A stretch of DNA of 64,000 nt from Fodinibacter sp963833495 (GCA_963833495.1 CAWHYJ010000011.1:62001-126000); one strand, 5' to 3'. Counted from the stretch's first letter, positions 34,557 through 43,878 are shown. The notes: generated by a model not told the origin, from the sequence alone. A program made the numbers and translations.

Positions 34557-35957
34557 ATGCCGGCCATGACCGAGCTGACGACGGCGGAACGCAAGGCCCA
34601 GGGCAAGGCGGCACGCGAGAAGGCGCCCCTGGAGTCGCACGCGGAGATCGGCCCGGACGCCGGGCGCGACCCGGTCGGCCTGGTCATCGGGCAGGCGGCG
34701 TCCCGCGTCCCCGACCTGGTGCCGATCCGGCACGGCCGGATGCTGGTCTCGCCGTTCACGTTCTACCGCGGCGCCGCGCTGCCGATGGCGGCCGACCTGT
34801 CGAAGGTGCCGTCGTCCGGCATCCGGGTGCAGCTGTGCGGTGACGCCCACCTGTCCAACTTCGGGGTGTTCGCCGCCCCCGACCGACGGCTGGTGTTCGA
34901 CCTCAACGACTTCGACGAGACGCTGCCCGGGCCGTTCGAGTGGGACGTCAAGCGGTTCGCCGCGAGCCTGTCCGTCGCGGCACGCGACGTCGGGCTGGAC
35001 GCCGCCGACCGCAAGACCCTGGTGCTGCACGGCGTCCGCGCCTACCGGCAGAGCATGATCGGGTTCACCGAGAAGAAGATGCTCGAGGTCTGGTACGCCC
35101 GCCTCGACATCGAGGACGTGCTCGAGAAGGTGGGGCCCGAGGTCAGCACGGAGGGCCTGAGCCGCACGCGCAAGGCTCTGGCCAAGGCGCACAAGCGCGA
35201 CAGCATGCAGGTGCTCAAGAAGCTGACCACGGTCGTCGACGGTCGCCGGAAGATCATCAGCGACCCGCCGCTGGTGGTGCCGATCGGGGAGCTCGCCGAC
35301 GGCTGGACCGCCGACCAGACCGTCGACGCCATGAAGTCGCTGCTGACGCAGTACCGCCGCACCCTCACGGCCGACCGGCGGCACCTCCTGCACCAGTTCA
35401 CCCTCACCGACGTCGCTCGCAAGGTGGTCGGGGTGGGCAGCGTGGGCACCCGCGCGTGGATCCTGCTGCTCGAGGCCGACGGCGGATCGGAGCCGCTGTT
35501 CCTGCAGGCCAAGGAGGCGCAGCGCTCGGTGCTCGCCGACTACTGCGGTGCCAGCAAGTTCCGCAACGAGGGCCAGCGCGTGGTCGCCGGGCAGCACCTG
35601 ATGCAGGCCGCGAGCGACATCTTCCTCGGCTGGCAGCACGTCGAGAACGGCCTCGACGGCCGCAACCGCGACTTCTACATCCGCCAGCTGCGCGACATGA
35701 AGTACTCCGCGCCGATCGAGCAGATGCTGCTCCCAGGCCTGGTCGCGTACGCCGAGCTGTGCGGCTGGACCCTGGCGCGGGCCCATGCCCGCTCGGGCGA
35801 CCGGTTCGCCATCGCCGGCTACCTGGGCAAGTCCGACAAGTTCGACCGGGCCCTGGCGAACTTCGCCGAACGCTACGCCGACCGCACCGAGCAGGACCAC
35901 GCGGCCATGGCCGCCGCCGTCGCCGACGGCCGGATCGAGGCCGTCACCGGCATCTGA
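34557..35957 (+). CDS. DUF2252 protein
   Basis: 466 residues, soluble. VPIRHGRMLVSPFTFYRGAA, VQLCGDAHLSNFGVFAAPDR and LVFDLNDFDETLPGPFEWDV are the DUF2252 hallmarks. The GDAHLSNFG and DFDE elements resemble the HGDxxxxN and DFD motifs of kinase-like (APH) folds, so it may be a phosphotransferase or a binder of phosphorylated ligands. That is inference. GAGAGG precedes the ATG; a second ATG three codons on is also possible. It is 64 bases after the AI-2E gene and may be read from the same promoter. Confidence 0.88.
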   Translation: MPAMTELTTAERKAQGKAAREKAPLESHAEIGPDAGRDPVGLVIGQAASRVPDLVPIRHGRMLVSPFTFYRGAALPMAADLSKVPSSGIRVQLCGDAHLSNFGVFAAPDRRLVFDLNDFDETLPGPFEWDVKRFAASLSVAARDVGLDAADRKTLVLHGVRAYRQSMIGFTEKKMLEVWYARLDIEDVLEKVGPEVSTEGLSRTRKALAKAHKRDSMQVLKKLTTVVDGRRKIISDPPLVVPIGELADGWTADQTVDAMKSLLTQYRRTLTADRRHLLHQFTLTDVARKVVGVGSVGTRAWILLLEADGGSEPLFLQAKEAQRSVLADYCGASKFRNEGQRVVAGQHLMQAASDIFLGWQHVENGLDGRNRDFYIRQLRDMKYSAPIEQMLLPGLVAYAELCGWTLARAHARSGDRFAIAGYLGKSDKFDRALANFAERYADRTEQDHAAMAAAVADGRIEAVTGI

Positions 35958-35962
35958 TGCTG

Positions 35963-36034
35963 CGGAGTCAGGGGCACTTCACCGGGTCAGGGCCGTATAC
36001 GACCCTGAGCCCGCGAAGCGCTCCTGACTCCGCG
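35963..36034. terminator. Long imperfect hairpin after the DUF2252 gene
   Basis: Outer arms GCGGAGTCAGG (35963-35973) and its exact complement (36024-36034) enclose an inner pair GGGTCAGGG/CCCTGAGCCC around an eight- to ten-base tip. It starts six bases after the DUF2252 stop. It probably ends transcription, though the two-tier structure could do more. Confidence 0.55.
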
Positions 36035-36130
36035 AAATTCCCCTGCCGGGGGTGGCCGCGGACCGACCTGGCCGCCGCCCCGCGTGGTCCACGCACGGGG
36101 GTCGAGGGAGCGGCTGCCAGCATCGCTGGT

Positions 36131-36136
36131 TAGTCT
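36131..36136 (+). promoter_or_regulatory. Predicted -10 element of a leaderless gene
   Basis: TAGTCT stands seven bases before the GTG at 36144 of the large LuxR-type regulator. Confidence 0.5.
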
Positions 36137-36143
36137 CACTGTC

Positions 36144-38861
36144 GTGGCAGACCTGCGCAGTGCGCTCGCCGTGCCGCGACCCAAGGTCTCGGTCCCGCGT
36201 CGGATCGACCGGGCCGTGGAGCGGCCGCGTCTCCTTCGCGACCTCGCCGGCGCCCGGGGGGACGCCGCCACGAACGGCAACCGCGGTCCCGAGGTGCTCC
36301 TCGCCTGCGCGCCCGCGGGCTACGGCAAGACCACCATGCTGGCCGACTTCGCCGACGAGCAGCGGGCCGCCGGAGTGCCCGTCGCCTGGGTGACCTGCGA
36401 CCGCGACGACGACGGCACCGCGTTGTGGAGCGCGGTCATCCTGGCGGCCACCGAGGCCGCCCCGGAGTCGGCGACGGTGCTGGCCGGCCTGGACGCCCCC
36501 ACCGGCCCGGCCGACGCCACCTTCGTCGCCAACCTCATCGGGGTGCTCGGCGACGAGGTGCCCGGCATCATCCTGATCCTCGACGACGTGCACGAGGTGC
36601 GCGCCCGGGAGGTGCTCGACGGCCTCCAGCACCTGGTGCAGTGGGCCGACACACGGGTGCGGGTGGCCCTGGGCTGCCGCTTCGAGCCCCCGATCGGCCT
36701 GCACCGCCTCAGGCTGACCGGTCGCCTGCGAGAGGTGCGCGCCGCCCAGCTGGCCTTCACCCCGCAGGAGGCCGACGACTTCTGGGACCGGCACGACATC
36801 GTGCTCGACACCGACGCCCGCGCGGTGCTGCACGCGCTCACCGAGGGGTGGCCGGCGGGCATGCGGATGGCCGCACTGTCGCTCGAGCACGGCGACCCGG
36901 CCACCTTCGTCGCCGAGTTCAGCGGGGCCGACCGCCCGGTGGCGGACTACCTCGCCGGCGAGGTGCTGGTGCGCCTGCCCGACGACGTCGTCGACTTCCT
37001 GCTGCGCACCTGCGTGGTCGAGGACCTCTCGGTCGAGCTGGCGGCCCGGCTGTCCGGGCGCGACGACTCGGCCGCGATGCTCGACGACCTGGCCCAGCGC
37101 AACGCCCTGGTGGTCCCCCTCGACCGCAGTGGCACGTGGTTCCGCTACCACGCTTTGCTGCGCACCTACCTCGTCGCCGCCCTGCGGCGTCGCGACCCCG
37201 GCGAGATGGCCGTGTTGCGCGTGGTCGCCGCCAAGTGGTTCCTCGAGCAGCGTGACCCGGCCGAAGCCCTCGAGCTCGCCTCGGCGGCCGGTGACGGCGA
37301 GCTCGTCGAGCAGATCCTGCTCACCCACGGCCTGGGGCTGGTGCTCGCCGGCGCCGGCGCCGCCGTGCGCCGCGCCGTCGGGCTGCTGCCCGTGCCGCAG
37401 GACACCGCCCCCGCGGTGCTGGTGCACCGCGCCCTGCTGGCGGTCGACGAGGGCGACATCTCGGCTGCCGACGAGGCCCTGGCCGCGCTGGCCGGGGTGC
37501 CCGACGACGGCACCAGCCCTCGGATGACGTCGCTGCGCAAGGCAGCGGCGCTGCACCGCGCCCGGCTGGCCGCCGACCTGGCCGTCGCGCGCGCCAGCGA
37601 CCTCGTCGAGGACGTCGGGCCCTCGCACCTCCCGGTCGACCTCGACCCCGACGTGCGGCTCCTGGTGCTGGCCGACCGCGGCGCGCTGCGCCTCTTCGAG
37701 GGCGACAACCAGCGCGCCCGGCGGGACCTGCTGCAGGCGATCGACCTGGCGCAGGCGGCCGGCCTGCACTCGATCCAGCTCTACTGCAAGAACCTCGTGG
37801 CCGGAACCTACGTGGCGCAGAACGACTTCGGGCAGACCCGGATCTCGGCCGAGAAGGCCATCGCCTTCGCGACGGCGCGCGGCTGGGACCGCACGCCGAC
37901 GTTGGCCTACTCCTACATGCTCGCCGGCTGGACCGCGTTCCAGCTGCTCCACCCCGAAGAGGCGGCCACCTGGGCGGCCGTCTCGCTCGACGTCATCGAC
38001 ACCACCATCGACGTCGAGATCGAGGGCGCGGCCCGCACCGGCGAGGCCATCATCGCGTTCGACGAGCCGCCACAGCGACGCTCCGCCCTCGACCGACTGC
38101 AGCGCACCACGGCGTGGCTCACCGAGCGCGGTGCCTCGCCGGCGCTCACCGCACTGGCCGCCCCGCACGAGCTGCGGATGTGCCTGGGCCTGGGCGAGTG
38201 GCACCGGGCGGAGCAGGCGGTCGACCGGGCCGAGCTGCGGCTCGGCGCGAGCGGCGACGTCGCCGTGCTGCAGGCTCAGCTCGCCTCGGCCCGGGGCCGA
38301 CCGGCCGACGCCAAGCGACTGCTGCGCCCGGTGCTCGCCGGTGAGCTGGCCCCCATCCGCACCACGGCGAGCACCACCGCCTGGCTGCTCGAGGCCCTGC
38401 TCGCCGAGCGCTCGGACCGCCGCCCCGCGGCCACCGAGGCGCTGCTCTCCGCCCTGCAGACCGCCGCGCCCACGGGGGCCACCCGCCCGTTCTTCGACGC
38501 GGGCACCGAGGTGCACGCACTGCTCGCGCAGCTGCGCGGGCGGGCCGGCCACCTCGAGCCGGTGCTCGACTCGGTGCTCGCCGGCATCGCGCACCTGCTG
38601 GAGTGGCAGGGTGCGGCCGCCAGCACCGGCAGCACGCTGCCCCCCGGGACGACGACCGCGCCGAGCGGCGGGTGGCTGACCGAGCGAGAGCTCGTGGTGC
38701 TGCGCGACCTGCCCTCGATGATGACGCTCGGCGAGATCGCCGCAGCCCAGGGCATCAGCCTCAACACGGTCAAGACGCACGTGCGCTCGATCTACGCCAA
38801 GCTCGGCGCCGGCACCCGGCGCGAGGCCATCGGCATCGCCCGCGCGCTCGGGCTGCTCTGA
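36144..38861 (+). CDS. Large LuxR-family ATP-binding regulator (MalT/LAL-like)
   Basis: 905 residues. The N-terminal STAND-type NTPase has Walker A APAGYGKT (residues 56-63) and Walker B IILILDDVHEV. An Arg-rich sensor region and winged-helix segment follow (FRYHALLRTYLVAALRRRDP). The middle is a helical TPR-like solenoid. The C-terminal LuxR helix-turn-helix is WLTERELVVLRDLPSMMTLG then AAAQGISLNTVKTHVRSIYA. This is the MalT layout, in which an inducer drives ATP-dependent oligomerisation. The inducer is unknown. The GTG start fits a leaderless promoter. Targets might include the small gene and the decayed SulP locus downstream. Confidence 0.92.
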   Translation: MADLRSALAVPRPKVSVPRRIDRAVERPRLLRDLAGARGDAATNGNRGPEVLLACAPAGYGKTTMLADFADEQRAAGVPVAWVTCDRDDDGTALWSAVILAATEAAPESATVLAGLDAPTGPADATFVANLIGVLGDEVPGIILILDDVHEVRAREVLDGLQHLVQWADTRVRVALGCRFEPPIGLHRLRLTGRLREVRAAQLAFTPQEADDFWDRHDIVLDTDARAVLHALTEGWPAGMRMAALSLEHGDPATFVAEFSGADRPVADYLAGEVLVRLPDDVVDFLLRTCVVEDLSVELAARLSGRDDSAAMLDDLAQRNALVVPLDRSGTWFRYHALLRTYLVAALRRRDPGEMAVLRVVAAKWFLEQRDPAEALELASAAGDGELVEQILLTHGLGLVLAGAGAAVRRAVGLLPVPQDTAPAVLVHRALLAVDEGDISAADEALAALAGVPDDGTSPRMTSLRKAAALHRARLAADLAVARASDLVEDVGPSHLPVDLDPDVRLLVLADRGALRLFEGDNQRARRDLLQAIDLAQAAGLHSIQLYCKNLVAGTYVAQNDFGQTRISAEKAIAFATARGWDRTPTLAYSYMLAGWTAFQLLHPEEAATWAAVSLDVIDTTIDVEIEGAARTGEAIIAFDEPPQRRSALDRLQRTTAWLTERGASPALTALAAPHELRMCLGLGEWHRAEQAVDRAELRLGASGDVAVLQAQLASARGRPADAKRLLRPVLAGELAPIRTTASTTAWLLEALLAERSDRRPAATEALLSALQTAAPTGATRPFFDAGTEVHALLAQLRGRAGHLEPVLDSVLAGIAHLLEWQGAAASTGSTLPPGTTTAPSGGWLTERELVVLRDLPSMMTLGEIAAAQGISLNTVKTHVRSIYAKLGAGTRREAIGIARALGLL

Positions 38862-39003
38862 CCGGTGGGCCCGCGGCCCGGACGCGGGTCGCGACACACG
38901 GCATCCGACTGCGCTCACCCGTCACGCGTGAGGCGAGGCGCATGCACCGGTGCCAAGGTCGAGACCACCGCAGTGAGAGAGAGCGGCCGCGCGAAAGGAC
39001 GCC

Positions 39004-39204
39004 ATGCGATACGAGTTCATCATTCGCGGCTCGGTGAGCGAGGACGTCCTGGGAGCCCTGCCCGAGCTGTCGGCCACGCCGTACCCCACCGGCGGCACCG
39101 TCCTGTTCGGCCCGGTGCAGGACGAGAGCGACGTCTCGAGCCTGCTCGCGAGGTTCTCCGACCTCGGGCTGTCCGTCGTCGAGATGCGACGGCTCCCGGA
39201 CTGA
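39004..39204 (+). CDS. Small conserved hypothetical protein
   Basis: 66 residues: begins MRYEFIIRGSVSEDVLGALP and ends in an acidic-amphipathic helix (SSLLARFSDLGLSVVEMRRL). The alternation of strand and helix suggests a compact ferredoxin-like fold. AAAGGA lies six bases before the ATG, so it is a real small gene. It is followed after seven bases by the SulP remnant, so it may once have been co-transcribed with that transporter. Confidence 0.78.
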   Translation: MRYEFIIRGSVSEDVLGALPELSATPYPTGGTVLFGPVQDESDVSSLLARFSDLGLSVVEMRRLPD

Positions 39205-39211
39205 CGCCGGC

Positions 39212-39608
39212 GTGGGCGACACCGGCGGCCGCCTGTCCCCGGCATCCCTGACCCGGCGAGCGCGCGGCTGGGCCTCGGGCCGCTTCGGCAACCGCACCAC
39301 TGTCGCCGCCGACCTGCGGGCCGGTGCCGTGCTCGGGCTGGAGTCGGTGCCCGACGGCCTGGCCAACGGTGCTCGTGGGCTTCGTCAACGCCGTCGCGAT
39401 CAACATCATGCTGTCGCAGGTCGACGAGATCACCGGCTACACCAGCAACGCGCCCAACCGGGTGCTCAAGACCTTCGACACCCTCATCCACCCCGGGCAG
39501 ATCGTGTGGGCCGGCGTGCTCATCGCCGCCCTCACCATCGGGCAGATCGTGCTGCTCGAGCGCACCCGGCTCGGGTCCGGCGGCTGCAGCGCTGAGCACA
39601 GCTCGTAG
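39212..39608 (+). pseudogene. Remnant of a SulP-family anion transporter gene with internal deletion
   Basis: From the GTG at 39212 about 50 codons encode a SulP-like N-terminus (NRTTVAADLRAGAVLGLESV then PDGLA). At about 39365 the reading jumps frame into VLVGFVNAVAINIMLSQVDE, then NRVLKTFDTLIHPGQIVWAG, ending at 39608. In intact SulP proteins these two blocks are separated by roughly a hundred residues of membrane segments, and several hundred residues plus the STAS domain follow the second block. So an internal deletion with frame change and loss of the 3' end are both indicated. It cannot encode a working transporter. Confidence 0.8.
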
Positions 39609-39689
39609 CGGATGCCGCGGCCGGCCTCCGCACCCAGCCGTCGCCTCCCCTTCACCTCCCCGACTCTTGACTCGTTCCAGAAAACGGGC

Positions 39690-39695
39690 CAGACT
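39690..39695 (+). promoter_or_regulatory. Predicted -10 element of the fur-family gene
   Basis: CAGACT stands six bases before the GTG at 39702. TTGACT at about 39667 is a candidate -35. Confidence 0.45.
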
Positions 39696-39701
39696 GCCAA
39701 G

Positions 39702-40130
39702 GTGCCCTCCCCGCCCGACGTCGAGCAGCTGCTCCGTGGGGCCTCGCTTCGGGTGACCCGTCCCAGGGTCGCCGTGTTGGCCGCGGTGCAGGAGCGGCCG
39801 CACGCGAGCACCGACACGATCATCGAGGTCGTGCGCGAGGACCTCGGCGAGGTCTCGCACCAGGCGGTCTACGACGTGCTGCGCGCCCTCACGACCGCCG
39901 GCCTGCTGCGCCGCATCCAGCCCTCCGGCTCGGTCGCCCGCTACGAGTCGCGGGTCGGCGACAACCACCACCACGTCGTGTGCCGCTCGTGCGGCGCCAT
40001 CGCCGACGTCGACTGCGCGGTTGACGAGACCCCGTGCCTCACCGCATCCGACGACCACGGCTACGTCATCGACGAGGCCGAGGTCGTCTACTGGGGCACC
40101 TGCCCGCACTGCACCACCGCGAGCACCTGA
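39702..40130 (+). CDS. furA: Fur-family regulator upstream of katG (FurA type)
   Basis: 142 residues. The winged helix contains LRVTRPRVAVLAAVQERPHA and VSHQAVYDVLRALTTAGLLR. The HHH-containing metal site is DNHHHVVCRSCG, and two CxxC pairs (C94/C97 and C134/C137 in CPHC) form the structural zinc site. FurA proteins repress katG and respond to iron and peroxide. The gene precedes katG by 52 bases in the same direction, the arrangement known from mycobacteria and Streptomyces. GTG at 39702 fits a leaderless mRNA, as reported for mycobacterial furA. Confidence 0.92.
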   Translation: MPSPPDVEQLLRGASLRVTRPRVAVLAAVQERPHASTDTIIEVVREDLGEVSHQAVYDVLRALTTAGLLRRIQPSGSVARYESRVGDNHHHVVCRSCGAIADVDCAVDETPCLTASDDHGYVIDEAEVVYWGTCPHCTTAST

Positions 40131-40182
40131 GAGACCAGACCACCACCGATCCGAGTACCGCACCACCGAACAGGAGACGGAC

Positions 40183-42399
40183 GTGACCGACCAGGCAACC
40201 GACGGCGTGACCGACCAGGGCAGCGAGAGCGAGAACCCGGCGATCGACACCCCCACCCCGAAGAAGGGGCGGCCCCGCACCAACCAGGACTGGTGGCCCG
40301 ACCAGCTCGACCTGTCAGTGCTGCACAAGCACTCCCCCGCCACCAACCCGCTGGATGCCGGGTTCGACTACGCGGCCGCGGTCGCCACCCTCGACGTCGA
40401 GGCGCTCAAGCGCGACATCGTCGAGGTGATGACGACCTCGCAGGACTTCTGGCCGGCCGACTTCGGCCACTACGGACCCCTGTTCATCCGGATGAGCTGG
40501 CACGCCGCCGGCACCTACCGCATCTGGGACGGCCGGGGCGGGGCGGGCGACGGCCAGCAGCGGTTCGCGCCGCTCAACAGCTGGCCCGACAACGCCAACC
40601 TCGACAAGGCCCGCCGCATCCTGTGGCCGGTCAAGCAGAAGTACGGGCAGTCGGTCTCGTGGGCCGACCTGCTCGTGCTCGCCGGCAACGTGGCTCTCGA
40701 GGACATGGGATTCGAGACGTTCGGGTTCGCCTTCGGCCGCGAGGACGTCTGGGAGCCCGAGGAGATCTTCTGGGGCTCTGAGGACGCCTGGCTCGGCGAC
40801 GAGCGCTACAGCGGAGACCGCGAGCTCGCGAACCCGCTCGGCGCGGTGCAGATGGGCCTGATCTACGTCAACCCCGAGGGCCCGGGCGGCGTGCCCGACC
40901 CGGTGAAGGCGGCGCGCGACATCCGCGACACCTTCGCCCGGATGGCGATGGACGACGAGGAGACCGTGGCGCTGATCGCCGGTGGCCACTCGTTCGGCAA
41001 GACGCACGGCGCAGGCGACCCCGACCTGGTCGGCCCCGAGCCCGAGGGCTGCCCGGTCGAGCACCAGGGCATCGGCTGGAAGAGCCAGTACGGCAGCGGC
41101 AAGGGTCGCGACGCCATCACCAGCGGCCTCGAGGTCACCTGGACGCAGACCCCGACGCGGTGGAGCAACAAGTTCTTCGAGAACCTGTTCGGCTTCGAGT
41201 GGGAGCTGACGAAGAGCCCGGCCGGCGCGCACCAGTGGCAGCCCAAGGACGGCGCGGGCGCCAACACCGTGCCCGACCCCGAGGACGGCTCGCTGACCCG
41301 CCCGCCCACCATGCTGACCACCGACCTGGCGCTGCGGGTGGACCCCGCGTACGAGAAGATCTCGCGCCGCTTCCTCGAGCACCCCGACGAGTTCGCCCTG
41401 GCGTTCGCGAAGGCCTGGTACAAGCTGCTGCACCGTGACATGGGCCCGGTCGAGCGGTTCCTCGGCCCGTGGGTCCCCGAGGCGCAGCTCTGGCAGGACC
41501 CCGTGCCGCCGGTCGAGGGCGAGCTGGTGTCCGAGGCCGACGTGGCCGCGCTCAAGGAGGCCATCCTCGCCTCCGGGCTCACCGTGCCGCAGCTGGTGCG
41601 CACGGCCTGGGCGTCGGCATCCAGCTTCCGCGGCACCGACAAGCGCGGCGGGGCCAACGGTGCCCGCATCCGCCTGGAGCCGCAGCGCACCTGGGAGTCC
41701 AACGACGCCGCCGAGCTCGACACGGTGCTGTCGGCGCTGGAGCGGGTCAAGTCCGACTTCGACGGCAAGGGCGGCGCCACGGTCTCGCTCGCCGACCTCA
41801 TCGTGCTCGGCGGGTCCGCCGCGGTCGAGAAGGCGGCCGGGGATGCCGGTCACGACGTCACCGTGCCGTTCCACCCGGGCCGCACCGACGCCACCGAGGA
41901 GCAGACCGACGCCGACTCGTTCACGGTGCTGCAGCCCCGCGCCGACGGATTCCGCAGCTACCTGCCCTCGGGCGAGAAGCTGTCGGCCGAGACGCTGCTG
42001 CTCGACCGGGCCAACCTGCTCAACCTCACCGCACCCGAGATGACCGTGCTGGTCGGCGGCATGCGGGCACTGGGCGCCAACGTCGGCGACTCGGACCTCG
42101 GCGTGTTCACCTCGCGCCGCGGCCAGCTCACCAACGACTTCTTCCGCACCCTGCTCGCGCCGGGCACCGAGTGGAAGTCGTCACTGACCCAGGAGAACGT
42201 CTACACCGGCACCGACCAGGCCACCGGTGAGCAGCGCTGGTCGGCCACCGCGGTCGACCTGGTCTTCGGCTCGCACGCCCAGCTGCGGGCCCTGGCCGAG
42301 GTCTACGCCAGCGATGACGCGTCGGAGAAGTTCGTCCGCGACTTCGTGGCTGCCTGGGTCAAGGTGATGGAGCTCGACCGCTTCGACCTGCACCGCTGA
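40183..42399 (+). CDS. katG: Catalase-peroxidase KatG
   Basis: 738 residues, full length with both peroxidase-like halves. It destroys hydrogen peroxide. Distal residues are R103, W106 and H107 in IRMSWHAAGTYRIWDG. The proximal haem ligand is H269 in ALIAGGHSFGKTHG. The Met-Tyr-Trp adduct needed for catalase activity is W106, Y228 (GLIYVNPEGP) and M254. S314 in AITSGLEV corresponds to Ser315 of M. tuberculosis KatG, whose mutation gives isoniazid resistance there. The GTG start at 40183 has GGAGACGG upstream. It is presumably controlled by the adjacent FurA. Confidence 0.97.
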   Translation: MTDQATDGVTDQGSESENPAIDTPTPKKGRPRTNQDWWPDQLDLSVLHKHSPATNPLDAGFDYAAAVATLDVEALKRDIVEVMTTSQDFWPADFGHYGPLFIRMSWHAAGTYRIWDGRGGAGDGQQRFAPLNSWPDNANLDKARRILWPVKQKYGQSVSWADLLVLAGNVALEDMGFETFGFAFGREDVWEPEEIFWGSEDAWLGDERYSGDRELANPLGAVQMGLIYVNPEGPGGVPDPVKAARDIRDTFARMAMDDEETVALIAGGHSFGKTHGAGDPDLVGPEPEGCPVEHQGIGWKSQYGSGKGRDAITSGLEVTWTQTPTRWSNKFFENLFGFEWELTKSPAGAHQWQPKDGAGANTVPDPEDGSLTRPPTMLTTDLALRVDPAYEKISRRFLEHPDEFALAFAKAWYKLLHRDMGPVERFLGPWVPEAQLWQDPVPPVEGELVSEADVAALKEAILASGLTVPQLVRTAWASASSFRGTDKRGGANGARIRLEPQRTWESNDAAELDTVLSALERVKSDFDGKGGATVSLADLIVLGGSAAVEKAAGDAGHDVTVPFHPGRTDATEEQTDADSFTVLQPRADGFRSYLPSGEKLSAETLLLDRANLLNLTAPEMTVLVGGMRALGANVGDSDLGVFTSRRGQLTNDFFRTLLAPGTEWKSSLTQENVYTGTDQATGEQRWSATAVDLVFGSHAQLRALAEVYASDDASEKFVRDFVAAWVKVMELDRFDLHR

Positions 42400-42416
42400 G
42401 GCACCCGCGCCCGACC

Positions 42417-42478
42417 GACGAGGTCCCGCGACACGCTGACCGCCCGCCTGCGGCATCAGCGCGTCGTGGGACCTCGTC
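42417..42478. terminator. Bidirectional terminator between katG and ribA
   Basis: Arms 42417-42439 and 42456-42478 pair over 23 positions with one or two mismatches (GACGAGGTCCC against GGGACCTCGTC at the base), with a 16-base loop. It lies between two convergent genes, 18 bases after katG and 36 bases before the ribA-like stop. Confidence 0.75.
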
Positions 42479-42514
42479 GCATCCGGCCCCAGCCCCCCAG
42501 CGCCGACTTCTTGC

Positions 42515-43168
42515 TCAGGCGCGGCGGCGGAAGGTGTGGGCCCCTCGGGACGCCTTGGTCTCGAGGTAGCGGGCGTTCGCGTCGTTGACGTGCACCCCGG
42601 TGGGCACCACCTCGGTGACGGTCACCCCCAGCCGGGCCAGCTGGGCGGCCTTGTCGGGGTTGTTGCTGAGCAGGGCCAGCGAGCCGACGCCGAGCGCCGT
42701 CACCATCTGCGCCGCCACCGTGTAGTCACGCGCGTCGGCGCTGAACCCCAGCGCCAGGTTGGCCTCGTAGGTGTCGAGGCCGCCGTCCTGCAGCCCGTAG
42801 GCGTCGAGCTTGCCGTAGAGCCCGATGCCGCGCCCCTCCTGGCGCAGGTAGAGAAGGTAGCCGCCGACCTGCGAGATGAGCTCTACCGCCTCGCGCAGCT
42901 GCGGGCCGCAGTCGCAGCGCTGGCTGCCGAAGACGTCACCGGTGAGGCACTCGCTGTGCAGGCGCACCAGTGGCGAGTGGTCGAGGCGGTCGGCCGGGGC
43001 CAGCCGGCTGGTGCGGTCGCCGAGCCCCACCGCCAGGTGCTCGCGGCCGTCGACGAGCCCCTCGAAGGTGAGCACCCGTGCGGTGGTGCTGAACCCGTCG
43101 CTGAAGCGCAGGGGCACCATCACCTCGGTGCGGATCGTGGCCGGTGGTGGCTGCAGTGGGTGCGTCAT
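42515..43168 (-). CDS. ribA: GTP cyclohydrolase II (stand-alone RibA)
   Basis: 217 residues. It opens GTP to 2,5-diamino-6-ribosylamino-4-pyrimidinone phosphate with loss of formate and pyrophosphate. Zinc ligands are C74, C85 and C87 in HSECLTGDVFGSQRCDC. LLYLRQEGRGIGLYGKLDAY contains the GTP-binding Arg and the catalytic Tyr (Y124, aligned by eye to E. coli Tyr105). The usual actinobacterial enzyme for riboflavin is fused to DHBP synthase; this copy is not. The start overlaps the stop of the RibD-like gene by four bases. It ends the six-gene cluster discussed in the findings. Confidence 0.93.
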   Translation of the reverse strand: MTHPLQPPPATIRTEVMVPLRFSDGFSTTARVLTFEGLVDGREHLAVGLGDRTSRLAPADRLDHSPLVRLHSECLTGDVFGSQRCDCGPQLREAVELISQVGGYLLYLRQEGRGIGLYGKLDAYGLQDGGLDTYEANLALGFSADARDYTVAAQMVTALGVGSLALLSNNPDKAAQLARLGVTVTEVVPTGVHVNDANARYLETKASRGAHTFRRRA

Positions 43169-43878
43169 CGGGTGGTCCCTCCCTGGTCGTCCTGCTCGAA
43201 CCGTACCGACAGCGCGTAGCGCAGCAGCACGACGTCCTGGATGCGGCGCACCTCGGCGAGGAGCGCACGCGGTCGGGGGCCCGACGGCATCCGCACCTCG
43301 GCGGACAGCCGCGGCGCGCTCGGGTCGCCGACCACCACGGAGGCGACGACCAGCTGCAGCTCGTCGGCGACACCAGCTTCGAGGAACTGGGTCAGCACGT
43401 CCTGCCCGCCCTCGACCATCAGCCGGCGCACCCCGCGCGCGCCCAGGTCTTCGCTCACCCAGCCCACCGAAGGAGCGGCGCCGGCGTCGACGACCGTCGC
43501 GGCATCCCCGAGCCGCTCGCGGGTGGCGGCGACCGCGGGGGTCGCGCAGTAGACCAGGGCGTCGCCGTCACCGCCGGCGAAGATCGCGGCGCCCGGCTCC
43601 AGGCCCGGATGCCGGGTGAGCGTCACCTTCCGCGGCGTCGGCGGGTGCCCCTGCGCCACCCGCCGGGCCCGCCGGTCGGGGTCACGCACGGCGAGGCGGG
43701 GGTCGTCGGCCCGCACGGTGCCGGCACCGACGAGGATGGCGTCGCAACCGGCCCGCACGGCGTCGACCCGGTCGAGGTCCGCCTCGTTGGACAGGATGAG
43801 GCGCTGGTCGGTGGTGTCGTCGAGGCAGCCGTCGAGCGAGACGGCGCAGCTCAGCACGGTGTAGGGACGCTCAGGCAC
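43165..43878 (-). CDS. RibD C-terminal-domain (DHFR-fold) pyrimidine reductase
   Basis: 237 residues. The family reduces the ribosyl side chain of 5-amino-6-ribosylaminouracil phosphate, or related substrates, with NADPH. SLDGCLDD, then AVRAGCDAILVGAGTVRADD and RLMVEGGQDVLTQFLEAG, are the family motifs. There is no N-terminal deaminase domain, so it is not a full RibD. GTG at 43878 overlaps the upstream gene by eight bases; GTG at 43887 is an alternative. Being coupled to ribA at its 3' end, it most probably acts on a product of that enzyme. Confidence 0.88.
   Translation of the reverse strand: MPERPYTVLSCAVSLDGCLDDTTDQRLILSNEADLDRVDAVRAGCDAILVGAGTVRADDPRLAVRDPDRRARRVAQGHPPTPRKVTLTRHPGLEPGAAIFAGGDGDALVYCATPAVAATRERLGDAATVVDAGAAPSVGWVSEDLGARGVRRLMVEGGQDVLTQFLEAGVADELQLVVASVVVGDPSAPRLSAEVRMPSGPRPRALLAEVRRIQDVVLLRYALSVRFEQDDQGGTTR

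Noticed and set aside
35979..38918. 979-residue minus-strand frame opposite the LuxR-type regulator
   Set aside because: It is antisense to a gene with intact Walker and HTH motifs; its composition is that of a shadow frame.
40315..41874. 519-residue minus-strand frame opposite katG
   Set aside because: It is antisense to a fully conserved katG and has no family resemblance.
42515..43878. Ordinary riboflavin operon
   Set aside because: ribE, ribH, a DHBP synthase and the RibD deaminase domain are missing, and the neighbours are a glycosyltransferase and a PTPS-like gene. The two genes are better read as part of the six-gene cluster.
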